In this document: positions 24,562-36,460 of the stretch, one piece after another
How positions within the stretch are numbered: the first letter of the stretch is position 1
How the letters are laid out: every line of letters begins with the position of its first letter
From: Parascedosporium putredinis
Taxonomy: Eukaryota; Ascomycota; Sordariomycetes; Microascales; Microascaceae
DNA: 64,000 nucleotides
Direction of reading: 5' to 3'
Assembly (NCBI GenBank): GCA_949357655.1
Contig: CASHTG010000015.1
Span: 2,852,001-2,916,000 of the forward strand
The notes under the pieces: model-generated
The model's database searches: none
The model's input: the letters and a program-made list of their open reading frames with translations, nothing else
What the model was told of the DNA's origin: nothing
Translations under genes and position numbers: made by a program

Positions 24562-25929
24562 CCTTCTCAGCGGCATCCACACCACCCACTACTTCTAGGT
24601 TGACGTGGAGCCGGCTTCAGCGCGACTGGGGTGCTTGCTGTGCAGGCCCGCCGCCACATCGTGAGAAGATGGTAGGCCTCTTGCCAAGTCGGAAAGGGCA
24701 AAGAAATTGTGCGGTGAGGCCCGGCCAAAATGACTTGGCATCAAGAAAATGTCAACGATTTTGCCATATGCCCACCAACATCATGAGTATGGACGCGAGC
24801 ACATACAAGTATCATGATGGTAAATGGGGGAAGGACAAGTCTGGAGAAATTTGTCCAGCAACCAGCAACTAGCAACTACAAGTAGCAACCGGGAGAATAT
24901 TATTAGAGGCAATGGTCTCATATCGCAAAGGACCACTTGCTCCCGATGGTCCTCATAATTCCGTGGCGGGAAGATGCGGCCGTTGGCTCCAACGCCAAGT
25001 GTTTCTGCGGATTGATTTGCTGATGGTGATAAGGAATTATTGACCTCCCAGCCAACCCTAGTGTGTTTGTTTCAATTGCCAGGAGTGGTCTTGTGTTTGA
25101 GAACCCTGTCCCAAAACCACAGCGAAATGACGATAATTTTTCTTTTTTTCTTTTTCCCCTTCTTTCCTTTTTCACTTCTTTTTCTTTGAGAGGACGGGAA
25201 GGCAGGATATTACTCTCAGGTAATTACTGGGTGGCCTCGCCGAATAAGGTCGGGGATCTGCAGAACGAGATGCCTCCCCACACATACCCAAGCCGGGAAG
25301 AACGGCTAATACTGGAATACTGGTTGGTACCCTTGACTATCAGTGGAGACGGGCAAGAAAGTTCGATAGACGGAAAAGAAAAATCGCGATGCCCAATTTC
25401 ATTTTCGGGCGTGTCCCGCGATCGACATCGAGTTTGTGATCCCGCTATTATTATCGCCCTCTTGCCCAACATTGAATGTACAAAGTTCTGTGCACCTATT
25501 AGCGCGACAGCCCCAATCCACTTCGTAGCTATCATGAAGCCGTTGTCTTCTTCTCTTTCTTCCCTTGTTCCTCATTCCCGAGGAACGGGAGAGATCAATT
25601 GGGTGCACATATGATAATGCCAGCGTTTTATACGATGACGGGACTTCTCCCTTATTTTCCCGCCCAAACGATATTTGCAATTGATCCATCATTGATGTGC
25701 ATAGTGAGCCTTGTGAGCCTCTCGGTGTTGCCTTTCCAGATTTATTGAAGGCTCACACAGCCGTCCAATTGAAGTGAAGAGCCTATTATCAATTTGATCC
25801 ATTGATCTATGGATCCTCTTGTGGAATCAATCTCGCTGGCGAGTGCTCCCAAGCCACAGCCGGCACGAATCAAAGAGCATGCAGACTGGACGCAGACTTG
25901 ACTCGGGAACCACGCCAGGCCAGACGCCC

Positions 25930-25968
25930 GATGGCTGATGGCTGATGGCCGATGGCTGATGGCAGATG
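25930..25968. repeat. GATGGCT 7-base tandem array
   Basis: Five imperfect copies of GATGGCT/GATGGCC/GATGGCA in a row. Minisatellite-like; no coding frame of interest across it. Confidence 0.85.
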
Positions 25969-26583
25969 CCTTGAAGGCCCGCACGAGCCTAGGCCTGGTG
26001 TGGGCTTGAGCATTACCACCAATCAACGGTGAATGGGCTGTCGATGTTCTTCCTGTTGCTTCAAGCCCCCAAGTATAGAGCGTATACCGAGGTACGCAGA
26101 GCATATATCTCATGGCACTGCCCAATCCTCGAGTCAAACCCTTGGGTCTCGGAGAGGCTGCAGGTGAGCTCAGGCTCAGTGCTTCTTCCCTCCAAGGGAA
26201 CATTGAATATTGTGTATAATAGCGCGCGAAACAACACATTGAACAGCACGAAGGCAATGGCACAGGTCCTCGAGGTCTTCAAACCAATGACGTCCCTCCC
26301 CTACATGGGGCCCTCCCGCTGCGGGAGGCAAGTCCTCTACCAGGTGTTTGTTTCTGGGCCCTTGTTCCAAAGCTGGGGACCTAGGTTCGACTAGAATTGC
26401 CCGAAGCCATGATGGTCAAGTGGTGGAGGGTGAATAGCACCATTGAGCAACTCCTTGCAGCCAACCTCACACCCTCAGAGACTGCGTCCAACTTCGCTGC
26501 CTGCGTAGGACATTCACCCACTTCGTGGAAGACTATATGTAGGGTATGCACTCGGCCCTCGAGATTCAGACAGTAACGACAGA

Positions 26584-26659
26584 GAAGAAGAAGAAGAAGA
26601 AGAAGAAGAAGAAGAAGAAGAAGAAGAAGAAGAAGAAGAAGAAGAAGAAGAAGAAGAAG
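26584..26659. repeat. (GAA)n triplet repeat, about 25 units
   Basis: Uninterrupted GAA repeat of 76 bases followed by a purine-only tail to about 26695. Encodes only poly-Glu/Lys/Arg or poly-Ser frames and is not part of a recognisable gene. Confidence 0.97.
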
Positions 26660-27615
26660 GAAAAGGAAAAGAGAAAAGAGAAAAAGAAAAGAAAGTGATG
26701 GAAGAGAGATCCCCTCTAGTTCGTTCGTCATCATGGCACCGGATCAGAGCTTCCCCAGAGTTACACAGAGAAATGTGAACTGAGCATTGTGCGACCGCGC
26801 CATTGTCTGCATCGCTCCCCGGATTGGCCCACAGGCACGCCACCACAAGAACACTGAAGGCGGCAGGCAACATGAGCGCCTCCCGCCTGCCTCGAAGCAA
26901 GGGGGACGGGGACTCACAACGATGGTGACATCCATCTCGTCTGTGTTGACCTGCTCTCACCATCCTCGGGCTGCTGGCTCGTTGTTTTAACAATGGGTAA
27001 TAGACATGGATGATTTCTTTTTATTTCTTTCTTCTTCAAACATTCACCCTCATTCCCTTTCTGGCGTATCGTAGATCGCGGCTTCGAGGTCGCTCTCGAA
27101 CATGGCAGGTCTTCTGGTCTCCGACGCTCCGGGATTGCGGGCCAACTTTGGCTTTTGATGCGCTGTCGAGGACACCAAAATCTGACGCGCCACCAATAGT
27201 TTGTGAGAAGGTCTGGTCCTTGCTTGCCCTGCCTCGCCTAGTGACCCCAACCCTAGAATACGAATTCGAGATCAATCCCACTCTACTCAGGCTAGCCCCG
27301 CCGCTCTGTGACCCCTTTGCCGCCCTAACTGGCGCCGTAAGCTGACAGCATCTCCCGCCTATCTTCCGCTCATACATGGGCCCCCTTGCCCCCTTTTTGC
27401 GGCTGTGTTCATGGACCCTTTCCCCTTCCATATATTCACCCGCCAGCCCACCGAGAAGGTGACAAGGTCAAAAGAAGAAGGAAGAAAGAAAAAACACGAT
27501 ACGCGCGCGAGAACAGAGAGAGCCTCGCCCGAACACACACACTATCCCTTAAAGCTTCTAGAAGCTCCGAGGCGGAGGGATAACGAACCTATAAAAACCA
27601 ACGCCCGCAGCAGCC

Positions 27616-29155
27616 ATGCCCGAGACAATCCCCACTGTAATCGGCGGCGGCGCCGTCGCCTTCGCCGCCCTTGCGCTCTGGCTCGCTCACATCAACCGCT
27701 ACATGGGCACCACGCCTCCCGAAGCCCTCGCCTTCACTCCGCACCGTTGGACCAAGAAGGAGATTACCGACACGTATGACCGCATCAAGAACGGCGGTCT
27801 CGACTGGACGCCGCACCTGCCGCCCAAGCTCGACCGGAGATACATCGTCGTTGGCGGATCAGGTCCGTCAAGAACAGACACCCCCTTCCCAACACGAAGC
27901 CCCCAAAAAAAGGTTGTGTTGCGGTTAAAACTAACAGCGTCGCATCGTCAGGTCTCGTCGGCACCACCCTCGTCCTACAGCTCCTCGCCCGCGGCCAGGA
28001 CCCCGCCGCCGTCCGCATCATCGACTTCCGCGGCCCTTCCCACGACGAGCTCCTCTCAGGCCCCGGCGCCGAAGTCGACGTCGCCCTCGCCGACATCACC
28101 TCGCCCGAAGCCATCGCCGCCGCCTACGCCAAGCCCTGGGCCGACCACGTCCGCGACCTGCCCCTGACCGTCTTCCACATCGCCGCCGTCATCCGCCCCT
28201 CCGAGCGCCACCCCCTCGTGTACGACCGCTGCGCCCACGTCAACGTCCACGGCACCGCAAACTCCCTCGCCGCCGCCCGCGCCGCCGGCGCCGACATCTT
28301 CGTCGCCACCTCGAGCTCCAGCGTCGGCCAGCTGCCCATCAACTTCTTCATCGCCCCCTGGGAGAGCGAGCCCCGCCACTTCACCCAGGTCATGACTGAG
28401 GACGACTTCGCCAAGCCCGTCCGGGCCCCCGATCAGTACTTTGGCAACTACGCACACACAAAGGCCGTCGCCGAGCGCCTCGTCTGCGACGCCAACGAGT
28501 TCCCTGCCGGGGTCGAGGGCGCCGCCCTCGCCAAGCCCGGCGGCTTCCGTACCGGCATCGTCCGTCCCGGCAGCCCCATTTACGGCGGGCCCCAGGACGC
28601 CGTTCTCGGCCTTCTCCTCGCCTCCAAGGATCCCTCCCCGACCTTTACCGCTCCCTGGATCCAGAACTGGGTCAGCAACCGAAACGTTGCCATGGCCCAC
28701 CTCCTCTACGAGCAGCGCCTCCTGTCCCCCACGCTCGCTCCCTCGCCGCCCGCCCCTTCCTTGTCACCGACGATGGCCCCCGTTCTCTTTGAAGACTACT
28801 ACACCCTCGCCCGCACCACCGTTGCCGAGAACCCTCCCGTGCTCCAGTACCCTCCTCCGGTGCTTCTCCTAGTTCTCGCCCAGCTCATCGAGTGGTACTG
28901 CATCCTCCTCTGGAGAATCCCTCTACTCAAGCTCGTCTTCTCCGAGCCGGGCTTCCTCTGTACTGGCTCCAGCCTGCTTGCTTCACAACCTCAGCCAACG
29001 TCATCATTGATGATTCCGCCGCTAGGAAGCCACCCGAGCAGGGCGGCCTCGGATATAAACCCGTGTGCACAACGATGGAGGGCCTGTGCCTACAAATATA
29101 CCAGTGGAACGAGACACATAGCAAGGGTGCCGGTGGGAAATCATATTATAAATGA
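27616..29155 (+). CDS. 3-beta-hydroxysteroid dehydrogenase/isomerase-family SDR
   Basis: NAD(P)-dependent extended short-chain dehydrogenase of the 3-beta-HSD family; substrate not determinable, sterol or other hydrophobic alcohol likely. Exons 27616-27862 and 27952-29155 (intron with CTAAC and CAG acceptor). An N-terminal membrane segment (GGGAVAFAALALWLAHI) precedes the Rossmann motif VVGGSGLVGTTLV, with the intron inside it. FHIAAVIRPSERH, SSSSVGQLP and the catalytic YAHTK follow. Near the end a hydrophobic segment (VLLLVLAQLIEWYCILLW) and the family tail GYKPVCTTMEGLCLQIYQWN. Three breaks: a C-run at about 28720 (five for six) and one at about 28777 (five for seven), which cancel and mis-translate about 20 residues, and a G-run at about 28951 (three for four). 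With these repaired the protein is about 484 residues and ends at 29153-29155, not at the later stop. Yeast Erg26 is the best-known relative, but the long C-terminus suggests a separate subfamily. Confidence 0.85.
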
Positions 29156-29554
29156 TGCAATGACTAAAGGAAACGAGGCAAAGGAGCTAACAACCAACCT
29201 ACACTACGGCATATCCGTATTGGTTTAAGAAGCTTTAGAATCCCAAATACACATTTTTTCTCCTTCCCCTTCTAAAAGCTCATCATCGCCTGTCTCCATT
29301 TCATTTCGTCTCTTTTTGTCCGTGACACATGGTTACCTTGGAGAGCCCTTCCAGAGAATGGCAAATCCATGAAGCTGAGAGGATAATAACGAGACATCTA
29401 GTTACAGAGAAGCCAAAACTAGGCTCCGATAGTCCGCACCTAGTTTTCCAATTCACTTCCGTTCCGCTGAGCGACGTGCCGCCCACTCTGTGTTGAGTGA
29501 GTGATACCGGCCATTATCGTTAAGCCCCCACGCCGTCGGTCCACTCTACCATAC
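29156..29554. other. convergent intergenic region
   Basis: About 400 bases between two converging genes. No feature seen beyond ordinary 3' flanking sequence. Confidence 0.5.
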
Positions 29555-32500
29555 CTACTGCCGCCGTGTAAAAGCTTTCAAGAATCCCCTCCCCCTCAAC
29601 TCATCAGCTGTCCAGAGAGCCTCTTCGCCAAAGGCTAAGTCTTGATTCCCACGCAGCATCCTCTCTACCGCCATAGATGATATGCACGCCTCATACCATG
29701 TATTGGCTAGGCCATAGTTCGCATCCTTATCCGAGGCCGTGAGGATGAACCGAGTGTGCATATAGTCCCGGCCAGCCCGTTCCCTCCTGCAGCGCGTATC
29801 TTGCAGCATGCTAATTGAAAGGCGGACCTCTTTACAAGGATCTTCGTAGAGCGCAACGTGAATGATCTCCGCCCCATAAATGACTACGTTGAAGCGAGGA
29901 TCGAGCTCAAATGCGAAGTGCGGCTCTCCAACCGATGTGGCTTGTCTATCAACGCATCAGAGTCATTACCAGGTTGCTTCTTGGGATTTTGGATAGGAGA
30001 AAAGGACCCATGAGGAAAAACTTACATCTCCATGCTTTCCACAATGGAACGAGCAAATTCAGCGTACTTTCCTTGCAAATAATCCGTATCGGTAACCTCA
30101 AGAACAGCGTGCAGGTCCCACGATCTGTTCGCGCAATGAACATAAATGAAATCCACACGACTACCCTCATTGTTAGACGTAAAACTAAAAGTCGAACCCT
30201 CTGGCTTCACGAGCAAAGTGAACTTGGTGCCTGTTTTGGCATCCCGGCACTTCATGCTGTACAGGATCTCGGTTGACTGCAAGGCCCACGAAATTTTCTG
30301 TCCGCCATCTATGCTCCATGACGCTTTGGAGACCCTATTCACATCTTGTGCCCGTGTGGACAATATAGGGTGGAAACGAACGTGATCCTCGCTTAGGAGC
30401 GCAAGCTCGCTGAGGAGGTGGCAGATACGAAACTTGGCGGTTGGCGTGTCACTTTCTGCACTATGAATCGCCCTCTCGTCAATATCTTGCAAAACTATCC
30501 GTCCGAGAATGAACCGCATCTCGACGCAGCCCGTAAGCCCCTTTGCCTTGCCAACCATCTGGATTAGTCGCTCCTCCAGGGCACTCTCGAAAGATTCCCT
30601 GTTGCTTGCGCTCGCTTCCGTGAGTGGGAAGAGTATCCGACTTTCCAGGGACTCACCCGTGAGGCCTGTACCTCGAACATCTGGGTCATACATGCTCTGG
30701 GAGCTAGCGTTTAGGTCGTCCATTAGGAAATCAGCAGCGCAGAGGGGTGGGCCATTTGCCAGAGTTCGCGGACCTTCGCCAATACTCTTCTTTATCCCCA
30801 AGCGAAACGGCACCCCCGAGTCTTGTTTTGGCAGGTAAGAATTCTCCTTACAAGCATGGTCATCAGCAAATTGGTGCCCCTCCGTATTTCGTGCCGAGGC
30901 AGGCGCAGGAGTCAATGGCGCCATGAGGCCCGCTAGATGAGTCTGAGAGTCATCGTCGTTGGTAAGATAGTCTATGGTTTCCCGTGTCGTTGGGCACTGG
31001 GCGGCTTCCTTTGATTTCGTGGCTGGTAGGGAGGTAAAGCTGATGAGGCTCGATGTGTCAGATATAGGAATGTTACACCGCCCGAGGAGGTCCCTGAAGC
31101 ACGATTTGGGAATGGGTGGAGGATCCCAGAGCATGAGTACCGACATCCTCTCACCCCCAAGAGCCCAAAGTTTGGGTTCCCACTGTATTGGCATCGAAGT
31201 GCTTATTTGCTTCTCCTTGGGCTCTTTGTCCGTCACTGAACCGCTCGAGGCTGAGTCACTACTTTCATGGCCCGGGATCTTGACACTCTGTGCCCAACGC
31301 AGGATACGATCGTCTGCCGGTGCCTCGGATAGCGTATCCACCCTCCTTGAACTATCAGCGTTTGACAAAACGTCATCCACCACCTCTCCTCTCGTCGTGT
31401 GGTACAACCGAGCAAAAGTTGACATTTTTGGCGAATCTGATTCGGATACGGTAAGGGCCCGACCTTGGGGTGATGTTCTGTTGTCGATGGAGCTTTCTAG
31501 CAAGGACTGAGGTGACATGCCCTCGCTGGCTCGCTCTGGAGGAGTGGCGGCGACGTATGACAGTTTAGAAAAGGGATGAAACAGGCGAGGCTTGCTCAAA
31601 GTTTGCTTTCCTTTACGGCAAGAGGCAAGCCTCGGTCCCGCCCACTCTCTCTGGCCCGCTTCTAGCTCGCGATAAACTAGTACGCAACCCTTGGTGTACA
31701 GATCTCTGTACTCGATATCTGCGCGAGCTTCCGTAGTCTTTATAATCGTCGAATGGACAATGTCAAAGTCCCGGATACGTCTGATGTCAAGTGGGTACGA
31801 CGGGACAAGACCTCGCGGAAGGATAAAATGGGAGGATGAGGGCGGACTCTGTTGCTATTCGGCAGGTTTCCAAGTTAGCGTTTGTTTCAAGTAAACCTCG
31901 CGAACCTCCCTCTGCCACTCACACGGTATCGGAGGAGCGTCTCTAGCTTTTGAACGGCGTTCTCAATGTAAACTTGCTCAGTGGCGCCGAGATAGATCGT
32001 GTCTTGCCCCAAGTTCCACGAGATCTGGCAGCTCCACAGCGACAAGAGGCTTTGTATGGACCCCCGAAAGTCCCCTTCTCTCTGCAGAAGACGCACTACA
32101 TCGACTTTGTGCCTCCCAGCGCTGCATCGTATTCGCTGCCACACCGCCTTGAAGGGGAAAACTTGGAACATCTGCGGATATCGGCAGAACCCATATTCCC
32201 CATCTACATCTATATCCTCTACCCGGTGAGTGATGTCTTGTGCCCACCCAGCTTGGGAAGAGCTTGCATGGCCGAGTTCGTAATCTAGGTCGTTTCGATT
32301 CCGGAGCTTGATGAGGGTGGATTCTAAAAAGCGAGCTAAGGCGTCCTCTGCAAACGGGCGAGTGAGGCATTGAAACCAGGGGACGGTTGGCTCGTAAAGA
32401 ATCTCCACAAACTAAGAGAAAGACAGGGTGATTCATCGGTTAGCATGGCGGGAAATGAAGAAACCCGCATCAGGGGACCGCTTACGGGGATTTCAGTCTT

Positions 32501-32581
32501 CTTGACTTGCTCAAGGACATATCTAACCCCGCTAGGTTTCAACAGTCGAGAACAGGGGATTCTGAACTCCACAAGCGGCAT
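29555..32581 (-). CDS. unrecognised 932-residue protein
   Basis: I do not recognise the family. The model is nevertheless strong: four exons on the minus strand (32486-32581, 31923-32411, 30026-31848, 29555-29945), introns of 74, 74 and 80 bases with GTAAGC, GTGAGT and GTAAGT donors, and 2799 coding bases in phase with no break. Start MPLVEFRIPCSRLLKPSGVR. The N-terminal third is well ordered: WFQCLTRPFAEDALARFLES, LIKLRNRNDLDYELG, FPFKAVWQRIRCSAGRHKVD, QISWNLGQDTIYLGATEQVY. A Ser/Pro/Asp-rich disordered middle (about residues 270-560) is followed by a second ordered part, EMRFILGRIVLQDID, SWSIDGGQKISWALQSTEIL, FIYVHCANRSWDLHAVLEV, and a C-terminal helix region ending RGFLKAFTRRQ. No signal peptide or membrane span. 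Probably intracellular. Coding GC is lower than in neighbours. Confidence 0.8.
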
Positions 32582-34012
32582 CCTGGCATACAGGATCCTG
32601 GGGAAACTGGGTTCAATATGGTGTGGTGTAGAGGTTTTGAGTGTAGGAGTGCCAAACGGGGTGGTAGGTAAAAGGATGATGATGGATTGGATTAGGAGGT
32701 GATGGTGGACCTAGAGGTGGTGGAGATGGTGGCAGGATATAGGCAAGAAAAAAGTGGCTTGAGAGGGAGGGGGAGGCAATGAGTGGGTTGGCACCTCTGT
32801 TGTTACTTGTAGACAAAGGTTCAGAACAAGAGATCTAGGGAGGAAAGTTCTTCATATGCAGCGTTGATTCAGAGAAGGTCGGAGAGGCGATAGAACCTTG
32901 GAACAAAAGGAAGGCACAGGCAAGGAGTATGAGATTAAAGGCAAAGGTGATTAAGAGTGGAACAGGCCTCCTTGATGGCTGTCTGGATGACACCCTCATG
33001 ATATCAGAGCAGCCATCAAGTCGATCAGAGGGACCTCGGAAGGAGAACTGGCTGTTTCCATCAATGCTCTTCAACCCGAGGCTCTCAAGGTGATGTGCTC
33101 TATCAAGGGATCCCTCACAAGAATAGGACGACTCACGATGAGGACTGAACCAAGTATCCCCCTGACGGAATCAAATAAGTTGCATGTATTGTATCAATGT
33201 ATCCTAGGTGTAGAAATAAAACAAGCAGGGTATAAGTAGCCCTCCCATGGATGAACCCCTAGCCATTATATTCTTCTTTCGTTACAAACGTATATGCGCG
33301 CTGGATGAGGATATAGGTATCCTCATGTCCTCCCTTGCCATCTCATGCTCGCCCAACCAGGTTATCTTGACTTGGGTGCTAGGTGCTTCGAGAATAGAGA
33401 GAGAAGGGAGGGGGAGGAGGGAGAAGAGGAAAGAGAGGGAAATTGAATCGAAAGCAAAAGAGGTACTTGGTAGAGTACTGAGAAAAGAAACAGGTAAACA
33501 GATGTCATGAAGGAGTGTATGTAAAAGGAAGAAGGAAAAAGAAAAAGAAAAGTGAGCTAGTGCATTGGTATGTTGGAAGCATCAATCATTCTTTGTATCC
33601 CCCAATTTTTCGCCTTGGTACTGTGAGTGTGATACCCGATGAGGATGAAGAAAAAGAAAAAAGGAAAAAAATCCCAGTCCCAGCTGTACCTTGCCTATAA
33701 ACGCCACCCGATGGGGAAAAAAAGAAGCTTTCAAGGTTGGGGAAGAAGGAGGATGAGGAAAGCGGAATCGGGGTAACTGTCGAAAGAGAAACCAAAAAGG
33801 GAGGGAGAAAGATAGGTTATCGTGGAGACCAGAGCCTAGTGCCGAAAGTGGCAACGTTAAATGATCGAGGCGGAGAGAGCCAAGGTCAACCTGATAAGGG
33901 GCGACGGGTGTTTGACCGCCTTATCATCGTTTCTGACTGAGAGTTGCTGGCTGGCCAGGTGAGGGCGTGGGCGACGAGGGCGCGTTTCATGTGCGCGTTG
34001 GTCACTGAGAGA
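32582..34012. other. gene-free region
   Basis: Contains the upstream region of the 932-residue gene and the 3' region of the She3-like gene. The + strand is purine-rich from 33385 to 33560 and 33640 to 33830 (GA/GGA tracts). No gene supported. Confidence 0.5.
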
Positions 34013-35274
34013 TTACTGCGCTCCTTTAACGTTTTCCTTCACATTAAGCGCCCACTTCAACTTGGCCAAAGTCTGTCTCGTTTCTTCGAGGAGCCGCTCC
34101 TGCTCCTGCTCGCGGGAGTGAGCGTTGAGCTTGACGTCCCTCAGCCAATTCTCCTGTTCCTGCTTGTACGCCTCAAACTGCCGGGCAATATCCTCCTTTT
34201 GATGTACCAGCTGCTTGATATTGCCGTCCTGCTGGTCGCATAGCTCCTGGAGGGTGGCAATCTTCTCGTCGTCTTTGCGCCTTTCCTCGACTAGCTCTAC
34301 AATTTCGCCGCGGAGCACGGTGGCGGCGCGCTTGACCTCCTCTCCCTGGTCCTTCCAGTGGGATGAGATGGAGTTGTAGCGACCTTCCATGAGCAAGGCT
34401 TGAGCGGTGGCGTCTTCGACTTGGATCTTGGCGTCATGTTGGGCCTTCTCCATCTCCTCACGCCAGTTGCGTTCGCGATCGAGCGCGACAGATGCCTTTC
34501 TCCGTTCCAGCTCGATGGTGGCGTTGAGCGACTCGACCTGGCGCTCTTTGCGGGCAAGCAGCGTCTTGGTCACGTTCGCCTCGAGGAGGCGGCTCTCGTA
34601 ATCCTGGATCAAGCGCTCCATCTTGTCCTCTACCAGTTTTGCCGCCTGCTTGGCCTCGTCGGCGCGCAGTCTCTCGATTTTGATATCTCGCTTGAGGGCT
34701 TCATTGTCACCGACAAGCTTGTTGATCACGCGACCCGTCTTGCCTAGTCCAGCCTTGCCGATTGTCGAGTCCCATGGTTGGGAAGATTGTTGGTCTTGGG
34801 AGTCGGAAGGGTTCGTTGGCGCATTGGTGGTACTGGGCATCATGCTCGTGCGGGATAGAGGGGTCGGGGACGACGAAAACTGTTGTTGAGAGGGTAATGC
34901 GGGGAGTTCGCGGTTAAACCTCGAAGGGGCTCTTCACTGGGCTCTCTTTTGCTCCAAGGGCTTGGGGAGTCGACCTTTAACCGGACTGTAGGCATGCTAT
35001 CGTCGTCGTGGTTGCTCATCATGGAGATTGCGCTGGCGTTACTCGTCACAGAGCTCGAAAAGGCCGAGGTCTTGGTTGTCACGGATGGCGTATCGGAGCT
35101 GGTATCCGACAAAGGTCCTTCAAAACTAGGAACCGTCCGAATAGTTGACTGCATCTTAGGGGTGTTGTTGTTGGGGTAATGATGGGTGGAGGCAGCGTTG
35201 GGCGGCGGCTCTGGGGTGAGCTTTCGTCCGGGTGCCAAATGATCTTGTGAGTAATAGGTGCTCGCGACCGTCAT
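34013..35274 (-). CDS. SHE3: She3-like coiled-coil protein (SWI5-dependent HO expression 3 family)
   Basis: In yeast She3 links RNA-binding She2 to type V myosin for mRNA transport; the filamentous-fungal role is not established. The C-terminal 270 residues are one long charged coiled coil: GLGKTGRVINKLVGDNEALK, ESRLLEANVTKTLLARKERQ, GRYNSISSHWKDQGEEVKRA, ALNVKENVKGAQ at the end, the She3 family core. The N-terminus is Ser/Thr/Pro-rich and disordered. One break at about 34917, where SEEPLRG must become a frame continuing FNRELPALPSQQQ; one base is missing. From the ATG at 35274 the product has about 420 residues. The frame stays open upstream to a TAG acceptor at 35382-35384, so the true start is probably in an upstream exon (candidate at 35996-36086), giving about 486 residues. 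Confidence 0.82.
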
Positions 35275-35995
35275 ACTCTGCGAGTGGCCGTGACGAGCAG
35301 CGTGGGAGGTTGGGGGCGCATCGGCGCCTGGCTTGCGGTCGGGTGTGCCGGGACGAGTGCGAGATTGGGCGTGTTGAGGTTCTACTTAGCACGAGACCAC
35401 GGGGTTCCAAAATTAGCCACCCAGAGCAAAATCTCGGCACTGGTATCAAAAAGTGGTGGGACCCTGAGACACCAAGAGTGGAATGGAAGGGCACGCAGGA
35501 GGCAGGGAGAGAGAGGAAGAAAAAATGTCTCGGGATGCGGTGCGGTACTGGAGGGCTCCTCTAAAAGGGAAAATGGATGAGGGACCCAAGAAAAAGAAGA
35601 AGAAAAAAGGAAAAAAGACCAAAAAGTCGACCAGGCAAAGATAGAGAGGGGAAGGGCTGTTTGTGGCCGTGTGGACGACGACTTCGACAAGCACAAGGAC
35701 GAGGCTTAAATGTTTAAGAGACTAGAGGCAGAGACAGAGTGTGTGGAAATGTGTGGAAGGAAAGATGAGCATGTGTCGTTTCAGTGTCAAGGATAGGCTG
35801 GCTCTAATGCATGAGCCATGAGGGCCATGAGCATGACGGGGTTGAGTCGAGGAATATTAAGGGACAAGGTGCATAATAAGATGCACTAGCATTTAGCACC
35901 AAGGGACCGCCCCAGAGAGGAGTTGTCTTTCCCCTTTCGATTGAGTGATTGATGCTTGATTCTTCTTTTGATTTGATGTTCAAATAGTGACTTAC

Positions 35996-36086
35996 CCTTT
36001 TCGCTCAACGAAAATACACTAGAAATAGAGGCTTTAAGATTCCTCGAAGATTTGGATTTTCGGTGTTTGATAAGTCGGTTCGCCAT
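35996..36086 (-). other. candidate 5' coding exon of the She3-like gene
   Basis: ATG at 36084-36086 opens MANRLIKHRKSKSSRNLK and 30 codons later meets an excellent donor, AAAAGG|GTAAGT. Its phase (one base left over) matches the acceptor CTAAGTAG at 35382, giving SEKE joined to PQHAQSRTRPGTPDRKPG and on into the She3-like frame. The implied intron is 614 bases, long for this window. Phase agreement alone has a one in three chance, so this is a proposal. Confidence 0.35.
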
Positions 36087-36418
36087 TGTTAATGGTTCAT
36101 CTCTGGTGGAGAGAGACGAGTGGGGAGTCCAGCAGAAGACCCGGAAGAGGGAAAATCAAAATAAAAGGGTTGGAATCCAAACAGGATGAGATAAATAAAT
36201 AAATGGTCTAGGACGCGCGGGTGGTGACACCGGCGTTCGCAGTTCGCGGTGCGTGCAAGGCAAGTATTGCGCTTCCTCCAAAGTCGCCAGCCGTGTTTGC
36301 TCTCGCCTTGTTATGTGGGAAGTGGGAAGCGAGCGACAACGAAAACCAGTCGCTTGAAGTGGTCGCGTTGACCTGGCCTTGGATCCCAAAGTCAATTGAT
36401 TGCGGATGTTTTGGCTGG

Positions 36419-36460
36419 AAGGGGTCGGGGTCGGGATCTGGGTCTGGGTCTGGGTCTGGG
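36419..36460. repeat. GGGTCT/GGGTCG hexamer tandem array
   Basis: Seven imperfect copies of GGGTCN-type hexamers. On the minus strand in one frame it would encode Asp-Pro repeats, but the surrounding frame has no other support. Confidence 0.85.

Larger units (their letters stand above)
22029..27615. other. 5.6-kb gene-free, repeat-rich region
   Basis: Longest stretch without a supportable gene. It holds a CTTTT-rich tract (22395-22470), A-rich tracts (23307-23333), a cluster of GATCAATTG/GGATCCATT words (24411-24461), an 18-base perfect palindrome (24544-24561), a GATGGCT tandem array and a 76-base GAA repeat. Frames such as 22715-23500 (+), 25063-25614 (+) and 26029-26394 (+) lack conserved motifs, splice logic and codon bias. 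The last 200 bases before 27616 are probably the leader of the next gene. Confidence 0.55.

Noticed and set aside
26375..26395. TAGGTTCGACTAG resembling a tRNA T-arm
   Set aside because: No cloverleaf could be drawn from the preceding 70 bases.
28056..28700. 214-codon minus-strand frame inside the 3-beta-HSD gene
   Set aside because: Antisense shadow of high-GC coding sequence.
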